NCBI GenBank assembly: GCA_035048485.1
Contig: CM068581.1
Span: 4,876,930-4,940,929 of the forward strand
DNA from: Pteria penguin
Lineage: Eukaryota > Mollusca > Bivalvia > Pterioida > Pteriidae
Direction of reading: 5' to 3'
DNA: 64,000 nucleotides
The notes below the pieces were generated by a model. It saw only the letters and a program-made list of their open reading frames with translations, was not told the DNA's origin and did no database searches. A program made the position numbers and the translations under genes. This document shows, one piece after another, positions 45,933 through 58,900 of the stretch (the first letter of the stretch is position 1; each line of letters opens with the position of its first letter).

Positions 45933-46974
45933 GTATGGTTGAGTTGTATATAATAGGGAATGTGTACATGTGAATGGGGTGTATGTGTGTGCGGTGATAA
46001 TTAGATATGTGTGTCTTTGTGTGTGAGTATGACGTAAATGTTATAAGTCATATTTAACTAATATAGATGTTGATACACAAATTAAAAGAGTAAAAAAAAT
46101 GTATTGATTTTTGTCACATAATATGGTGAAATTTATTAAGTACTTCCTTGTGTACTTGTCATTATTTGTGGCAATACGAGCATTTCTTATAGTTAAGAAA
46201 TATCAGGATTTGTTAGAATCTGCCTTTGTTGAGATGATGAGCTATTTAGAACTGCATGACGTACAATAGAGAAGCACGACTAGTCTCCCTATTCGTTTTC
46301 CACGTGTATTCGACATGAAATCGAGAGGTCTTGCCTTATTACATAGAAGACCAATATCACAGTGAATGTGTCACCTGAAATCACTCACTGCTTAATATGG
46401 GTCTGTTGCATACTGTAAATGTCCATAGTAAGAGGATTCGAGTCCGCCGTAAGCACAGCAGCGTTCTGGTTTGAGATGAAGTCCCACAGTTCCTAGGAAT
46501 CACTCGTTGTCTCGGGTGGTGTGGGCCTGTTGCACTGGTATAAATCAAAACCCCCTACATTTTGGGGTGCTTCTTTACAAAGGTATAAATTTCTATGCAT
46601 GTAGGGTGCACTGGGGGCTCTGTCTCTTTCAATGCAGTTTAAGCACCCTTTTATCCCTTCTTGTTAATAAATTGTCACCTCTCCCTTAGTATCAATTTAT
46701 TAAAATGTATTTTTTGCTGTCTCATCTGAAAGTCAATACACCAGTAGCGGGTCCATGGGGAGCAGAAGGGGCACTCGCAACTCCCCTATATTTGGGGCAT
46801 ATTTTGGTAAAATATCGGCAAAATTCACCCTTGAACTCCCACTAACCTCGGCAACTGGGGCACTGGATCCATCGCTTTTTCCTGTAACATTACAAAATAT
46901 TATACCCTTTACGGTAGTATCATATTATGATATCGTTTCATCGATATCGCCATATGAAAAGACCTTTAAAAATT
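45933..46974. repeat. intergenic with a decayed SINE (family A) copy near 46369-46550
   Basis: ATTCGAGTCCGCCGTAAGCA, AGCGTTCTGGTTTGAGATGA and CACTCGTTGTCTCGGGTGGT, GTGGGCCTGTTGCA correspond to the B box and body of family A with gaps. The rest is unremarkable. Confidence 0.55.
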
Positions 46975-47125
46975 GTCGGAGTTAAAACTGTCGGAGTTAA
47001 AAGTGTCGGAGTAAAAAGCGTCGGAGTTAAAAGTGTCGGAGTAAAAGGCATGGAATTAAAAAGTGCCGGAGTTGAAAATGTCGGAGTAAAAAGTGTCGGA
47101 GTAATTCTATGTCGAAGTTAAAAGT
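46975..47125. repeat. 15-bp tandem array, about 9-10 copies
   Basis: The unit GTCGGAGTTAAAAGT is repeated with changes. It opens a false frame of GVKSV repeats. Confidence 0.9.
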
Positions 47126-47241
47126 ATCGTAGCAACGGGATTATCCCGATATTTCACTGCATAAACAGCAAAACATCCATGTATGTATGACTACTATTTT
47201 CACTATACATACATACGTACGGACGTACGTATGTACATTTT

Positions 47242-48172
47242 AGACGAGGGATAGTATGGACGCGTCTCGGGGGACTTAAATTTTGCTTTGCTTAGACGAC
47301 AGATAGTATATACGTGTGTCGGAGCGACTTTTGTCTTGCTTAGACGAGGGATAGTAGAGACATGTGTCGGAGCGACTTTTGCCTTGCCTAGACGAGGGAT
47401 GGGTATGGGCGTGTGCCGAAGCGACTTTTGCCTTGCCTAGACAAAGGATAGTAGAGACATGTGTCGGAGCGACATTTGCCTTGCCTAGACGAGGGATGGG
47501 TATGGACGTGTGCCGAAGCGACTTTTGCCTTGATTAGACAAGGGATAGTAAAGACATGTGTCGGAGCGACTTTTGCCTTGCCTAGACGAGGGATGGGTAT
47601 GGGCGTGTGCTGAAGCGACTTTTGCCTTGATTAGACAAGGGATAGTAGAGACACATGTGTCGGAGCGACTTTTGCCTTGCCTAGACGAGGGATGGGTATG
47701 GGCGTGTGCCGAAGCGACTTTTGCCTTGATTAGACAAGGGATAGTAGAGACATGTGTCGGAGCGACATTTGCCTTGCCTAGACGAGGGATGGGTATGGGC
47801 GTGTGCCGAAGCGACTTTTGCCTTGCCTAGACAATTTAAGGGATAGTAGAGACATGTGTCGGAGCGACATTTGCCTTGCCTAGACGAGGGATGGGTATGG
47901 GCGTGTGCCGAAGCGACTTTTGCCTTGATTAGACAAGGGATAGTAAAGACATGTGTCGGAGCGACTTTTGCCTTGCCTAGACGAGGGATGGGTATGGGCG
48001 TGTGCTGAAGCGACTTTTGCCTTGATTAGACGAGGGATAGTAGAGACACATGTGTCGGAGCGACTTTTGCCTTGCCTAGACGAGGGATGGGTATGGGCGT
48101 GTGCCGAAGCGACTTTTGCCTTGATTAGACAAGGGATAGTAGAGACATGTGTCGGGGGACTTTTGTCATGGC
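47242..48172. repeat. ~97-bp higher-order array built of two ~48-bp subunits
   Basis: Subunit 1 is GTGTCGGAGCGACTTTTGCC + TTGCCTAGACGAGGGATGGG. Subunit 2 is TATGGGCGTGTGCCGAAGCG + ACTTTTGCCTTGATTAGACA + AGGGATAGTAGAGACAT. About nine pairs are present. Frames on both strands stay open through parts of it (33-residue repeats) but carry no known domain. The array ends about 600 bp before the DNAJC8 start codon. Confidence 0.92.
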
Positions 48173-48788
48173 TCTCGGATATGGAAAGAGAGATAGCTTG
48201 CGGTGCGCCGCCGCGAAAAATCACCGCGACGGTGAAAACAGTAGTCATGGTAGCCTCCCCGCTTTCAAAAATATCTAGATAAGCCTATGGCCGCAGTCTA
48301 GCTCTATGCGATTCAAGCAAGACTCCTTGGTACAAAAAGTGGCTTAAAACGGAGGTATCATGTTGCAAATTTTGTCTAGAGTTTGCCCCCCCCCCTCCAC
48401 CACTTTTGGATTGCTTCCTACGGGCCTGTGGAATAACCCTTGATGACATAGTTAAGTTGAACAACTCTGTTAGTATGTCTAGTAGCGATGTTTGACCAAA
48501 TATGATATGCTCAGCAGCAATATCATATTCGTCTGGCGCTTTATTATTACAAAGACTTTTTCCAGCTCGGCTGGCCTACACGAGTACCTGTTGTAATATT
48601 ATTTTCATGGAGCCCACATCTTACATGGCTGTGGTGCAGGAAATTACTGCCAAACATCATACATTTCTTCTTTTACAATTCCAAGATCTTCATAATAATT
48701 TCAAAAAGCTGTTGTATGTAGATGGAGTTTCCCATACCCACGGTACTAGTAGTCGGGTTCGAAAGCGTACTGATATTAAAACCTCAAA
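48173..48788 (+). promoter_or_regulatory. probable DNAJC8 upstream/5' UTR region
   Basis: This is the interval between the tandem array and the DNAJC8 ATG. A GC-rich patch (GGTGCGCCGCCGCG, about 48202-48230) contrasts with the AT-rich surroundings and could be promoter DNA. No clear TATA box near the ATG. The exact transcription start cannot be read from the sequence. Confidence 0.3.
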
Positions 48789-48863
48789 ATGGCTACATTG
48801 GAGGATAGCGTTGCTCAACCATCAGGTTCCCACGATTCTGCATTCAGTGAATTTTATCAAGAG
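48789..48863 (+). CDS. DNAJC8: DNAJC8 exon 1 with start codon
   Basis: The ATG at 48789 (AAAATGG context) opens 25 codons ending FSEFYQE. The donor is GAG|GTTTTA, weak but the only one that joins in phase 0 to VKAIEQRD in exon 2, matching mammalian FYSEVKQIEKRD. Confidence 0.88.
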
Positions 48864-51800
48864 GTTTTAGTTACTTCTTATTCATAATCAATAAGTCCAT
48901 GCTGTTGAATCTATCTTTACTTTAACGGTTCATTACACTAGGCCAGCTTCATAGTCTGTTCTTTCCTTTCAGTTTCAGTCTCTGCAATACTTAACACTGT
49001 TGGAAAACGATTCAAAATAGTACTCAGTTTATGCTATATACATGTACGAATGACAATAAGCATGATTATAAACATTGTCTTGAAATGGAAAATCTGCTCT
49101 ATGTCCCACAGCTCAGTACATGTACTTATGAGCGGTCATACTAAAATACGCCTGCAGCAAAAAGTATACGCCTGCAAGTTAATGGTGCTATATGATGCTA
49201 TAAACTGAACATATATCCATTTATATAATAAATAGTAATAAGTTATCAAAGTTTGATATAATTATTACAAGTGTAACTCAAGATATCGATGATTATAAAT
49301 TCATATAAACAAACACATGCACCTGCTAAATCCAACGCCATATTGTTTACCACTGTGTACATACACATGTAGTAGGCTACTACAGGCGTGTTGTATAATA
49401 AAAGTTTGTTTCAGGGGGTAGGGTTCTAAGGCTAAGAGTTGGATCGAAATAATAAACTTGCATTTAAGTTTTGATATTATCTTAAATAACCATTACTATG
49501 TCTATTCTCTGTATCGCATAAAATTATCAATTTTCGAAGTCGGCGTGACATCACACTAAAATCTAAATGAAGATAATCCCCAAAACATTCTGAGGATGAC
49601 CTGGGGGATAAACTCGGTGTTTATCATAGACCGCAATGCAACTTTGTTAAATTATATTTGAGCTAAAGAGCTAAATGACTCTTAAAACTTTTGAAATTCA
49701 TTGAGGAATCTAGTGAGGAATGACTCTCTTTCCTCTTTTGTATTATACATGACCGCTATCTGCAGAAATTAGATTTCAAAATATCGGATTCTTCGTAGAG
49801 AGCAATGATAAATCCCGAGAGTTATCCCCCAACAAATATGATGCAAATTAGGTAGTGTGACCAGTCCGACTTCAAGAATTTATAAGCTTTTCTATCTATC
49901 ATAAAGTTTATGATCAGCAGAAATTGCAAACGTGCTGGTCTGAATGACCACCAGATCACATGGACTTGCGTTAATCTCTGTGTCATTTTTACTAGAAGTA
50001 ATGGTGGATTGAGGTAAAACAGTAGAAGAGTGGTTCTACTGTCCATTAGGTGTCTGCAATTCAACAAATTTACACTTGTCACACTTGGGGTTTAAAAAGG
50101 CAAAATTTTGCATGCATTGCTCAGATTTACTTATGTAGATATCATACTTTATATTGATGGGATAAGCAGGGGGACATTAAATCTCATTTGTCTGTCTGTT
50201 CGTCACAAAAACTTTAACCTTGGTAATAACTTTTTAACTGTAAGACGTAGAGCCTTCATATTTGGTATGTGTGTCTTTTATTGCAATACTTTTACGTTGG
50301 TACCAGAATTTTTTATCATGTGACCTTGACCGTGACCTTTGACCTACTTCACTATAACTTTTTTACTGTAAGACATAGGACCTTCATATTTGGCATGTGT
50401 CTGTAGACATGCACAACCATGACAATATGTCACAGATCACTGCACCTTTACTGATAGAACCCTGAAAGTTGGGGACCACAATTCTCTGAATTTGCTTGTT
50501 CCCACCTGTTATAGATTTCCATGTGCTGGAAAATTTCTTTTCCATTTGCATTTATAGATGCGTTTATTATATTATACTAAATGGAAACTTTCTTTCAAAT
50601 GCAATAATAATACTTTTTATATTTTGTTCTTTTGCTATAGGTGAAAGCCATAGAACAACGGGACTCTGTTCTCACGTCGAAACAACAAATAGATAAACTC
50701 AACCGACCAGGGGCAACATATTTTAACCTAAATCCTTTTGAGGTAAGTTTTATATAGCTTACATTTCTCTTGTTATGCACATTGTTTTAAAATCAAAGCT
50801 TAAATTGAAGTAACCAAGCAGTACTCTTATCTGCTACTTAATATTATAGAAAGAGGAGATATAATACTAAGAGTTCAATTCTTCTTTTTTTTTGTATTTA
50901 AAATATGACAACATATTATTGCTGGAAGTGACTTTTAGTTTGAAAAGTCATGTCACTCTCCTATACCTATTTCTGAAAGTGAAAATTGCTTTATTACACC
51001 TAAACAAAAGAATGTATCTCAAAAGTTACAAGTCCATAGTTTTTTTTTTCTTAAGGTCTTGGATATTGATCCAGAGACTCCACTTGCAGACATCAAAAAG
51101 AAATACAGACAGGTAAAGAATCTAGAAAGTGAAAGTAGTATCATCTTTGTCATCTCCTCCTGTAACACAAATCTATCTGAACAAAATTTATACAGATGTT
51201 TAGCCATCAGTTGAGTTGTTGCCTCATAGGATCAGTGCTTTCATTTCGTACCATGGCTTTTGACAGAAAAACATATTAAATTGCATGTAAATTAAAACCT
51301 TGTTGATCATCTGCTGGCCAAATTTTTTCTCTTAAGTATTAGGAAACAGAACTGTACAAAATGTATTTTGTTTTGGCCTTTTTATATGCCTGTCATAGAC
51401 AGGATGTATTATGATATGGCAATGTCCATTTGTCTGTCCATTTGTCTGTCTATCTGTCTGTGCATCTGTCTGTTGGTCCACTGTGGAAGGGTTCGACATT
51501 AAGGCATGTCCCACCGACATTGTCTAGTAAAAAACAGGAGTGGACTGATGAACATTTCTGTAGATAGCCCAACTGGACGAGTTTACCGTAAGCTCATATA
51601 ATTTTCTTTTTATCTGAATCATTTCTGTGTGAATTTTTTCAAACTGATATTTATCAGTTGATAGATTCCCGGTTGACAAACATCAGATCAGTATTTAGTA
51701 CTCAACAGTTGCAGTAAGTATTATGGGTCTTTATGAACAAAATAACAGTGCATCAAAATGCCAAAATATTTTAAAGGGAAAGTATTGAAAGCCACTTTAA

Positions 51801-54800
51801 AATAAAGTACATGTAACATTTGAACATGTCCACTGATAAGTAGATGATATTCTAATATTGGATAATCTATACCGAAATCAGTCAGTGTTGTAATGCTGTC
51901 AATCATATCATTTTATGTTGGTAAATTCAATGACAACAGATAAGAGGTGCTTGTTTGGTGTATTTTGCTGTTTAGATTTAGATGTTATTTGCAAGTTGTC
52001 CATAATGTAATGAGTAACTAATGTTGCTATTTTACCTGATACTGTGATGATTTACCACAAATTTATTATAATTATTTCTTATTAAAACATTACTAAATCT
52101 TTTGTAATCTCTTATAACATGTAATACTCTAGTATCTGGACTTGAATCACTACATCATGTAAAAATGGACCACCTTGATTTGAATTTGGATGGGTATAAT
52201 TTCCTTTAGGCTTTCCAACTGCACCACCTCTCTCAAAAGTTAATGTCAAATCCAGGTGGGATGCAATAACTTCAGTAAACGTCAGTGGTTTTTTTTTTAA
52301 ACTTATACGGAATACTTAAATAAAAAACAAAACTTGTGAAAAGAAAAGAGTACAATGATAAAATAGGATATATTTATGTTGAACCACAGCAACTAATAAC
52401 TTGTCAGAAGGTCCATTAAATACTATTTGAATTATCCTGAATAAAACATTTTCTCATGTATTTACTTGTAGACTTTAAGAACCAAGTTTTTAACACTCAA
52501 AGTTTTCATATCAACTTGATATATCAGAAACTCTGTCTTTTATACCCTCAAATCAATACATTGGTGGCATATTATTTTTGACCTGTCTGTGTGTTTGTTT
52601 GTTGGTCTGTCAATTGTCAACTTTAACTTTCACCGTAACTTTTGTCTTGAAGCATGAGAGATAGATACTTTATATTTGGTATGCATGCTCCACTCATAAA
52701 GTACATTCAGATTACACCAAGGTCACTGACATTGTTACCTTGTCTGTGACCTTTGATGTACAAATGTACATTTCAAAATTTGCCATGATATTTGAACTTT
52801 GTGCCCATAACTTTTGAACCATGAAAGATAGAGATACTTCATATTTGGCATGCATATTCCACCAATAAAGTCCTTTCAAATTACACCAAGGTCATTGACC
52901 TTGTGACCATGACCTTTGACCACTTTGTTGTGGCCAGGGCATTTGTGTTTGACAGACATATTTATTAATTTGTTTTTTTGTTTTTGCCCTTCTCCCACTT
53001 TTGATATCGGCACTTTGTGGAAGAGGGTCAGAGAGACTTTATTCATTAAAAGTTGGAATTTCAGCCATACCAGCCGGTATCAGGATGTGCAAGCCTCTAG
53101 CGACAAATAAACACTTGCCCAGCGAATTTGCAACCTATAATCCAATAAATGAACATTTAACTTACTCGATCCTTGCAATATCTTTTCCAGTTAAAATCTA
53201 TAACTTCCGCTAGCTGCTGTTTTATCTGAAAACATGACAAGATTCTATATTTCGTCATTTATGTATACAGTATGACATCAGATCTCGCAGAACGCGACTT
53301 TGCTCATTCATGACAAGGTTGTATCATGTTTTTCTTTACAAAAATACGTCAGTTGCTGAAGTGTCACGAATGCCAAGTGGCGTTTTGCAGGATCTGACGT
53401 CATACTGTGTACACAAATGGTGAAATGAGGGTATTGTCATGTTTGCAGATAAAACAGCAGCTAGAAGAAGTTATAGACCTTATTTGGAAAAGATAGGCTA
53501 TGACTGAGTGAATTAAATATTCATTTATTGGATTATAGATTGTATCTTTACTGTGCAAACGCTTATTAGTCACCAGAGGCTTGTACATCCTGATGAAATT
53601 CCAACTTTTGATGAACAATGTCTTTCTGACCCTCTCCCACAAACCGCAAATATCAAAAGTAGGAGAAGGACAGAAAACCTCGGACTAAAGGTGGGGGGGG
53701 GGAGTACAGGCTGCAACACAGTTTTGGATTCAAGTGTGAGCCTTGCTAAGGTTCAGTCATCTAGCACTAGGCTCTGTCTGATAGGTGTAGGCTTTATCAG
53801 GATTGCCAGGTCTTCATCAGGATTGCCAGATCTTTATCAGGATTGCCAGGTCTTAAGTAATTATAACACATGTTTGTCTTTCTTTTATTTAGTTGTCCAT
53901 TTTAGTACATCCAGATAAGAATCAAGATGACTTAGAGAGATCACAAAGAGCATTTGAAGGTACACTTATGATTTGTTGTTTATATTCATCATTTGATATA
54001 TTTAATGATTTAATTATTTTATCTGTTTTGAATTCATGTATGTGTTCTTTAGCTGAATAATGTAAATAATAAGTTAAAATGAGGTCATATACACTAGAAT
54101 TTAGGTATTCCAGTAAATCAAGCAAGTATGTTAAACTTTAAATCCAATAAATGTTCTTGCATATTTTGTTATTATTATATAATGTTCCTTGATTTATAAA
54201 CATACATATTTTCTGTAAAGGCTTAAGTGAGCTATTGTCATGGCATGTTGCCTGTCTTCAAAGGCTTAAGTTAGCTATTGTCATGGCGTGTTGCCTGTCT
54301 TCAAATGCTTAAGTGAGCTATTGTCATGGCGTGTTGCCTGTCTTCAAAGGTTTAAGTGAGCTATTGTCATAGCGTGTTGCCTGTCTTTAAAGGCTTAAGT
54401 GAGCTATTGTCATGGCGTGTTGCCTGTCTTCAAAGGCGTAAGTGAGCTATTGTCATGGCGTGTTGCCTGTTTTCAAAGGCTTAAGTGAGCTATTGTCATG
54501 GAGTGTTGCCTGTCTTCAAAGGCTTAAGTGAGTTATTGTCATGGCGTGTTGCCTGTCTTCAAAGGCTTAAGTGAGCTATTGTCATAGCGTGTTGCCTGTC
54601 TTTAAAGGCTTAAGGGAGCTATTGTCATAGCGTGTTGCCTGTCTTTAAAGGCTTAAGTGAGCTATTGTCATGGCGTGTGCCTGTCTTCAAAGGCTCAAGT
54701 GAGCTATTGTCATGGCATGTTGCCTGTCTTTAAAGGCTTAAGTGAGCTATTGTCATGGCGTGTTGCCTGTCTTCAAAGACTCAAGTGAGGCATTGTCATA

Positions 54801-55934
54801 GCATTTCATTATGGAATGATGTAAGATTCAAGATTGTTCTTTTCACTGCAATTGGACAAAGAATTTTTAATGTTTTTTTTTGCGATGTCCATCCGTCATT
54901 CCTTTTGTCCGGATGTCTGTCCATCAACGCTTTGGTTAAGTTTCTGGTTGAAGCAAATTCTCAGCAACTACACTACAGAAATTGGGGATTGTCCTGCTTC
55001 CCCCTAAATCCACCACTGTGTACAAGGTTCAGGGTTTTTTGACAACAATTTGATTAACAGCATTTCTATTTATTATGTATTTGCTGCATATATTAGGTAA
55101 TAAATACGTAATGATTAGCAATGCTTTTAATCAGTTTGCTTCTTGCAGTTGTGAAATCGCGATAGAAATTGTATTTGTTATTGATAATTTAAATGTCTAA
55201 AACTAATCAGACTCGAAGCATATCGTCGCATTCATAACATACAAGGAAATGGCTGACGGGTCTGGATCGACAACAAGACATCTTTAGAAGTTATTCAGCA
55301 AATAGTAACCCTCCAAAAGACTTGCAATATTTATAAGTCAACAAATTGTAATTACTTTTACTCAGTTTTGAGAATTGCTTGGATAGTTTTTAAGGCGTTG
55401 AGCATTTGCTGGACAGTCTTCAAGTGATTGTGCAGATTTTAGCTCTGCACCGCCAATCTCAGTTCACGTAACAAAGTAGTACCTTCTTTAAAGTACTTAA
55501 AGTAGCAAAAGTTCTTGCAAAACCAGCTTTGTAATCCTTTTTATTGACATTTCATTGCACAGAAATAGATTTAAGCATAGGTCTGTTGAACTTTACAATA
55601 TATTGCCCTAACACACTTGTTATTATTCTGTCGTTTATTGTGTGTGCTAGATCTTCATATGCATTAATAACGCAAGCCGATTATGAATTACAATTGCACT
55701 TCATGGGAATTTTTCTGAATACGTGGAAGACCATGTGGCATATTGCCTTATTTGGAGAAATCATAGAAAAACACTAGTAACACACTCAATCAGGGCCTGA
55801 TTTAACATAGAAGCGCCAAAGGAAAAAGATCCCTCTGTCTATCTGCACCTATGCTATAAACATTCATTCATTGTGAGTAATTGTTATCGATTGAGTTGGT
55901 ACTTATTTTTTGTAGCAAATTTAAGCAATATGTA

Positions 55935-55990
<56 letters not shown>

Positions 55991-58900
55991 TTAAATTATT
56001 TATATATCTAGCATCGAAGTGCCTAATAAGCAAGAGCAGGTACCGGTAATTGCAGTCTATTAAATGACGATGATGTGTATATATCACATGGTCTTTCCTG
56101 TATTTGGAAAAGTTCCCACAACCGCATAGAAAATGGCAGCCAAGAAAGTTTTCAAATCACATACAAAATTGGATGATTGGACAAAAAAGGATGATAGCAT
56201 AGATTAAGACAGAATTTAAGATTGGCGGCATGAAAAATAAATTAAGTAGCACTCACATTTGAAGTTTTTGTTCCAAATCAATCGATAAAGTGTGATTGTG
56301 ATTTATAATCCGCTTGCAACATTAAGGGGAATAACATGGTTTTGAAGCCCTAACACACATGCACATACAATAAACGACCTGTTGGTGCTTAAGCTTTCAT
56401 CTTTACTCTATTCCAAAAAACATCGGAATTCAACAAAAGTGATGAACACAACTGCTCAATTTCTAATACTTTTGACAGCTTTAAATCAAATTTAGCTCGA
56501 CGCTTTTGTGGTTCTTCAAGCCTTTGATTTTTTGATGAGTGACATGTCAAAAAATAGATAATTACAGCAAGCAAAAACTTACCAAGAATGACTCATGCTA
56601 AAGGTTCTAGATTTTAATTGATTTAATTAAAGGCTTTTGACTATAGTCAGAATTCCTTTCTAAAATGCTGCCCCTATAATTGTTTGGTAATTTCAGATGC
56701 CTGTTTGAAAGAAATATCAACGTAAATATTATTATGAACTTTTGCCACTAAATTTAGACACATGTTTTCTCATGTTTAATCTGTCATTTTTTTTAACAAT
56801 TCAGAATGTCTGCAAATATTGTGATCACTAATAATGCATCTAAATGAAAAGAAATGGCACGAAGCAATTAGCCCTCAAGCAAAGCCGCTTGTGTTACACT
56901 TCAATATTTAGACAATATCTTAAGATACTTAAATGTACATTCAATAAATATACGATGTATAGCCACAATCAAACAAGATGTAGTGGTGAATCAATGGCAG
57001 TGACCCAAAATTTTACCACAAACTCTGTATTTAGAACCAAATACTGAATAAATCACTAAAACAAGATTAAAAATAATACTAAAAAAAAAATGTGAAAAAA
57101 AGAATTTTTGTTTTGTGTCTCGATTTATTCAATGTAGAGAAGTAAGTTTACAGTCTTTAATCAGATGTCGAAAACACCATCAAGTTGTTTTTTGACCAGC
57201 AAATTATGTTCAGTTGAGCTATATATACCCACTTGAGCCTCTTTGCTTTGTACCGGTAGCTGGTTTCTTATAGTGCATTAATTTTGTTTTAATTTACCAA
57301 ATACATGTAATTATAATTGTAAAGAATTTGAATGCAGATGAATGAAGAAAAGATGAATTCTTAAGATTTAGAAAAGAAGGTGGAGGAATGAATTCAGTGA
57401 TATACAAAACTGTATGTTGTACACATATAAAGCTTTCATGGACTTCTTCGTCAGAACTATTTGAATGATTTTGATATAACTTGATATGAATACAGCACTT
57501 AAGGTCCCTTTCAAATATGTTGCTCATTTGGTCAGATCTTGTCCAGGAAGTGGTCCACAATGTGGCAAATTAGATCTAAATTCAATTCTATAGTACAGAG
57601 AAATTTTAGATGAGTTGCTTAGAATGAAAAATTAAATAAAAAAGAATGCTATAGAATGATATAATGTTGTTTTTAGGTTCAATTCTAAATAAAGATTTTT
57701 AAAAAGGGATAAAATCGTGAGGGAGCATTTTGAAATTTTGCAAGTTTCTCGTGTATTCAGGTGAGTGATATAGGTTCATTTGTGCTTCTTGTTTCATTTT
57801 TTTTAAAGATGTAAAAAAGGGAAAGTCGGGGAGGTACACAAATGTATGTTTAAGTATATATAGTATTTTACATAAAGCTTTAGTGGGCTTACTCTTCTGA
57901 ACAAATTGAGGATTTTGATAAAACTTGGTATTATTTTATGTATAAAGTACTCAATGTCCATTAAAATAACTGCTGCTATTATGGCTGGATATGTGAAGTG
58001 TCCATAGTATGGCAAAGTAGTTCAAGGGAAGTAGTAGTTCCATCTTCTGTAAACAGAAAGTTTAGTCAACTTGGAATGCAAAACTGAATGAATGACAGTG
58101 TTTTGGAATGATATGTTGTTTTTGGTTCTATTCTAAAATAAAATTTTTGAAGAAGGATAATCTGATTAGAGTTTAGATGTTTTCTAAGGTGCTCATGTGA
58201 GCAATAATTATATACCCATATGGAGATTAAGACAGCTGTCTTAAATGTTTGAGCATGTAACTAGCTGTTTAGATTTATATTGTTTAAATTAAATAAAAAT
58301 TTGGGTAGTTTTTTATGGACCATTGAATATGTTATGATGTATATTTGGTAACTTTGTGCATATGTTCTTTCAGCTGTCAATAAAGCATATAAAACCCTGG
58401 AGAATGAAGAAGGAATGCGACGTTGTAAAGAGATCATTGATGAGGCTGTGTCACGTGTTGAAGAAATGGTAAAAGCCATGTAGATGCTTTATATGAAAAT
58501 GTATGCACAGTTTGTAAAATCAGTCAGTAATTAGAAATGACTAGGTAAACTCTGCATTGAGGGTTGTCTGATGGTAAGGAATGACTCGGTTAACTCTGCA
58601 TTGAGGGTTGTATGTTGGTAAGGAATGACACAGTAAACTCTGCATTGAGGATTGTATGTTGGTAAGGAATGACTAAGTAAACTCTGCATTGAGGGTTGTA
58701 TGTTGGTAAGGAATGATTAGGTAAACTCTGCATTGATGGTTGTATGTTGGTAAGGAATGATTAGGTAAACTCTGCATTGAGAGTTGTATGTTGATAAGGA
58801 ATGACACAGTAAACTCTGCATTGAGGGTTGTATGTTGGTAAGGAATGATTAGGTAAACTCTGCATTGAGGGTTGTATGTTGGTAAGGAATGACACAGTAA

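Larger units (their letters stand above)
48864..50640. other. DNAJC8 intron 1
   Basis: It holds a foldback-like pair (49520-49885) and a dispersed repeat (50150-50505). It ends with CTTTTGCTATAG. No other gene is seen. Confidence 0.7.

Noticed and set aside
47558..48282. Frames of 33-residue repeats on both strands (SERLLPCLDEGWVWACAEAT)
   Set aside because: They are explained by the 97-bp tandem array; no domain, and both strands are open equally.
48502..48870. 122-residue + frame overlapping the DNAJC8 start
   Set aside because: It is in another frame; the conserved DNAJC8 reading from 48789 explains the exon.
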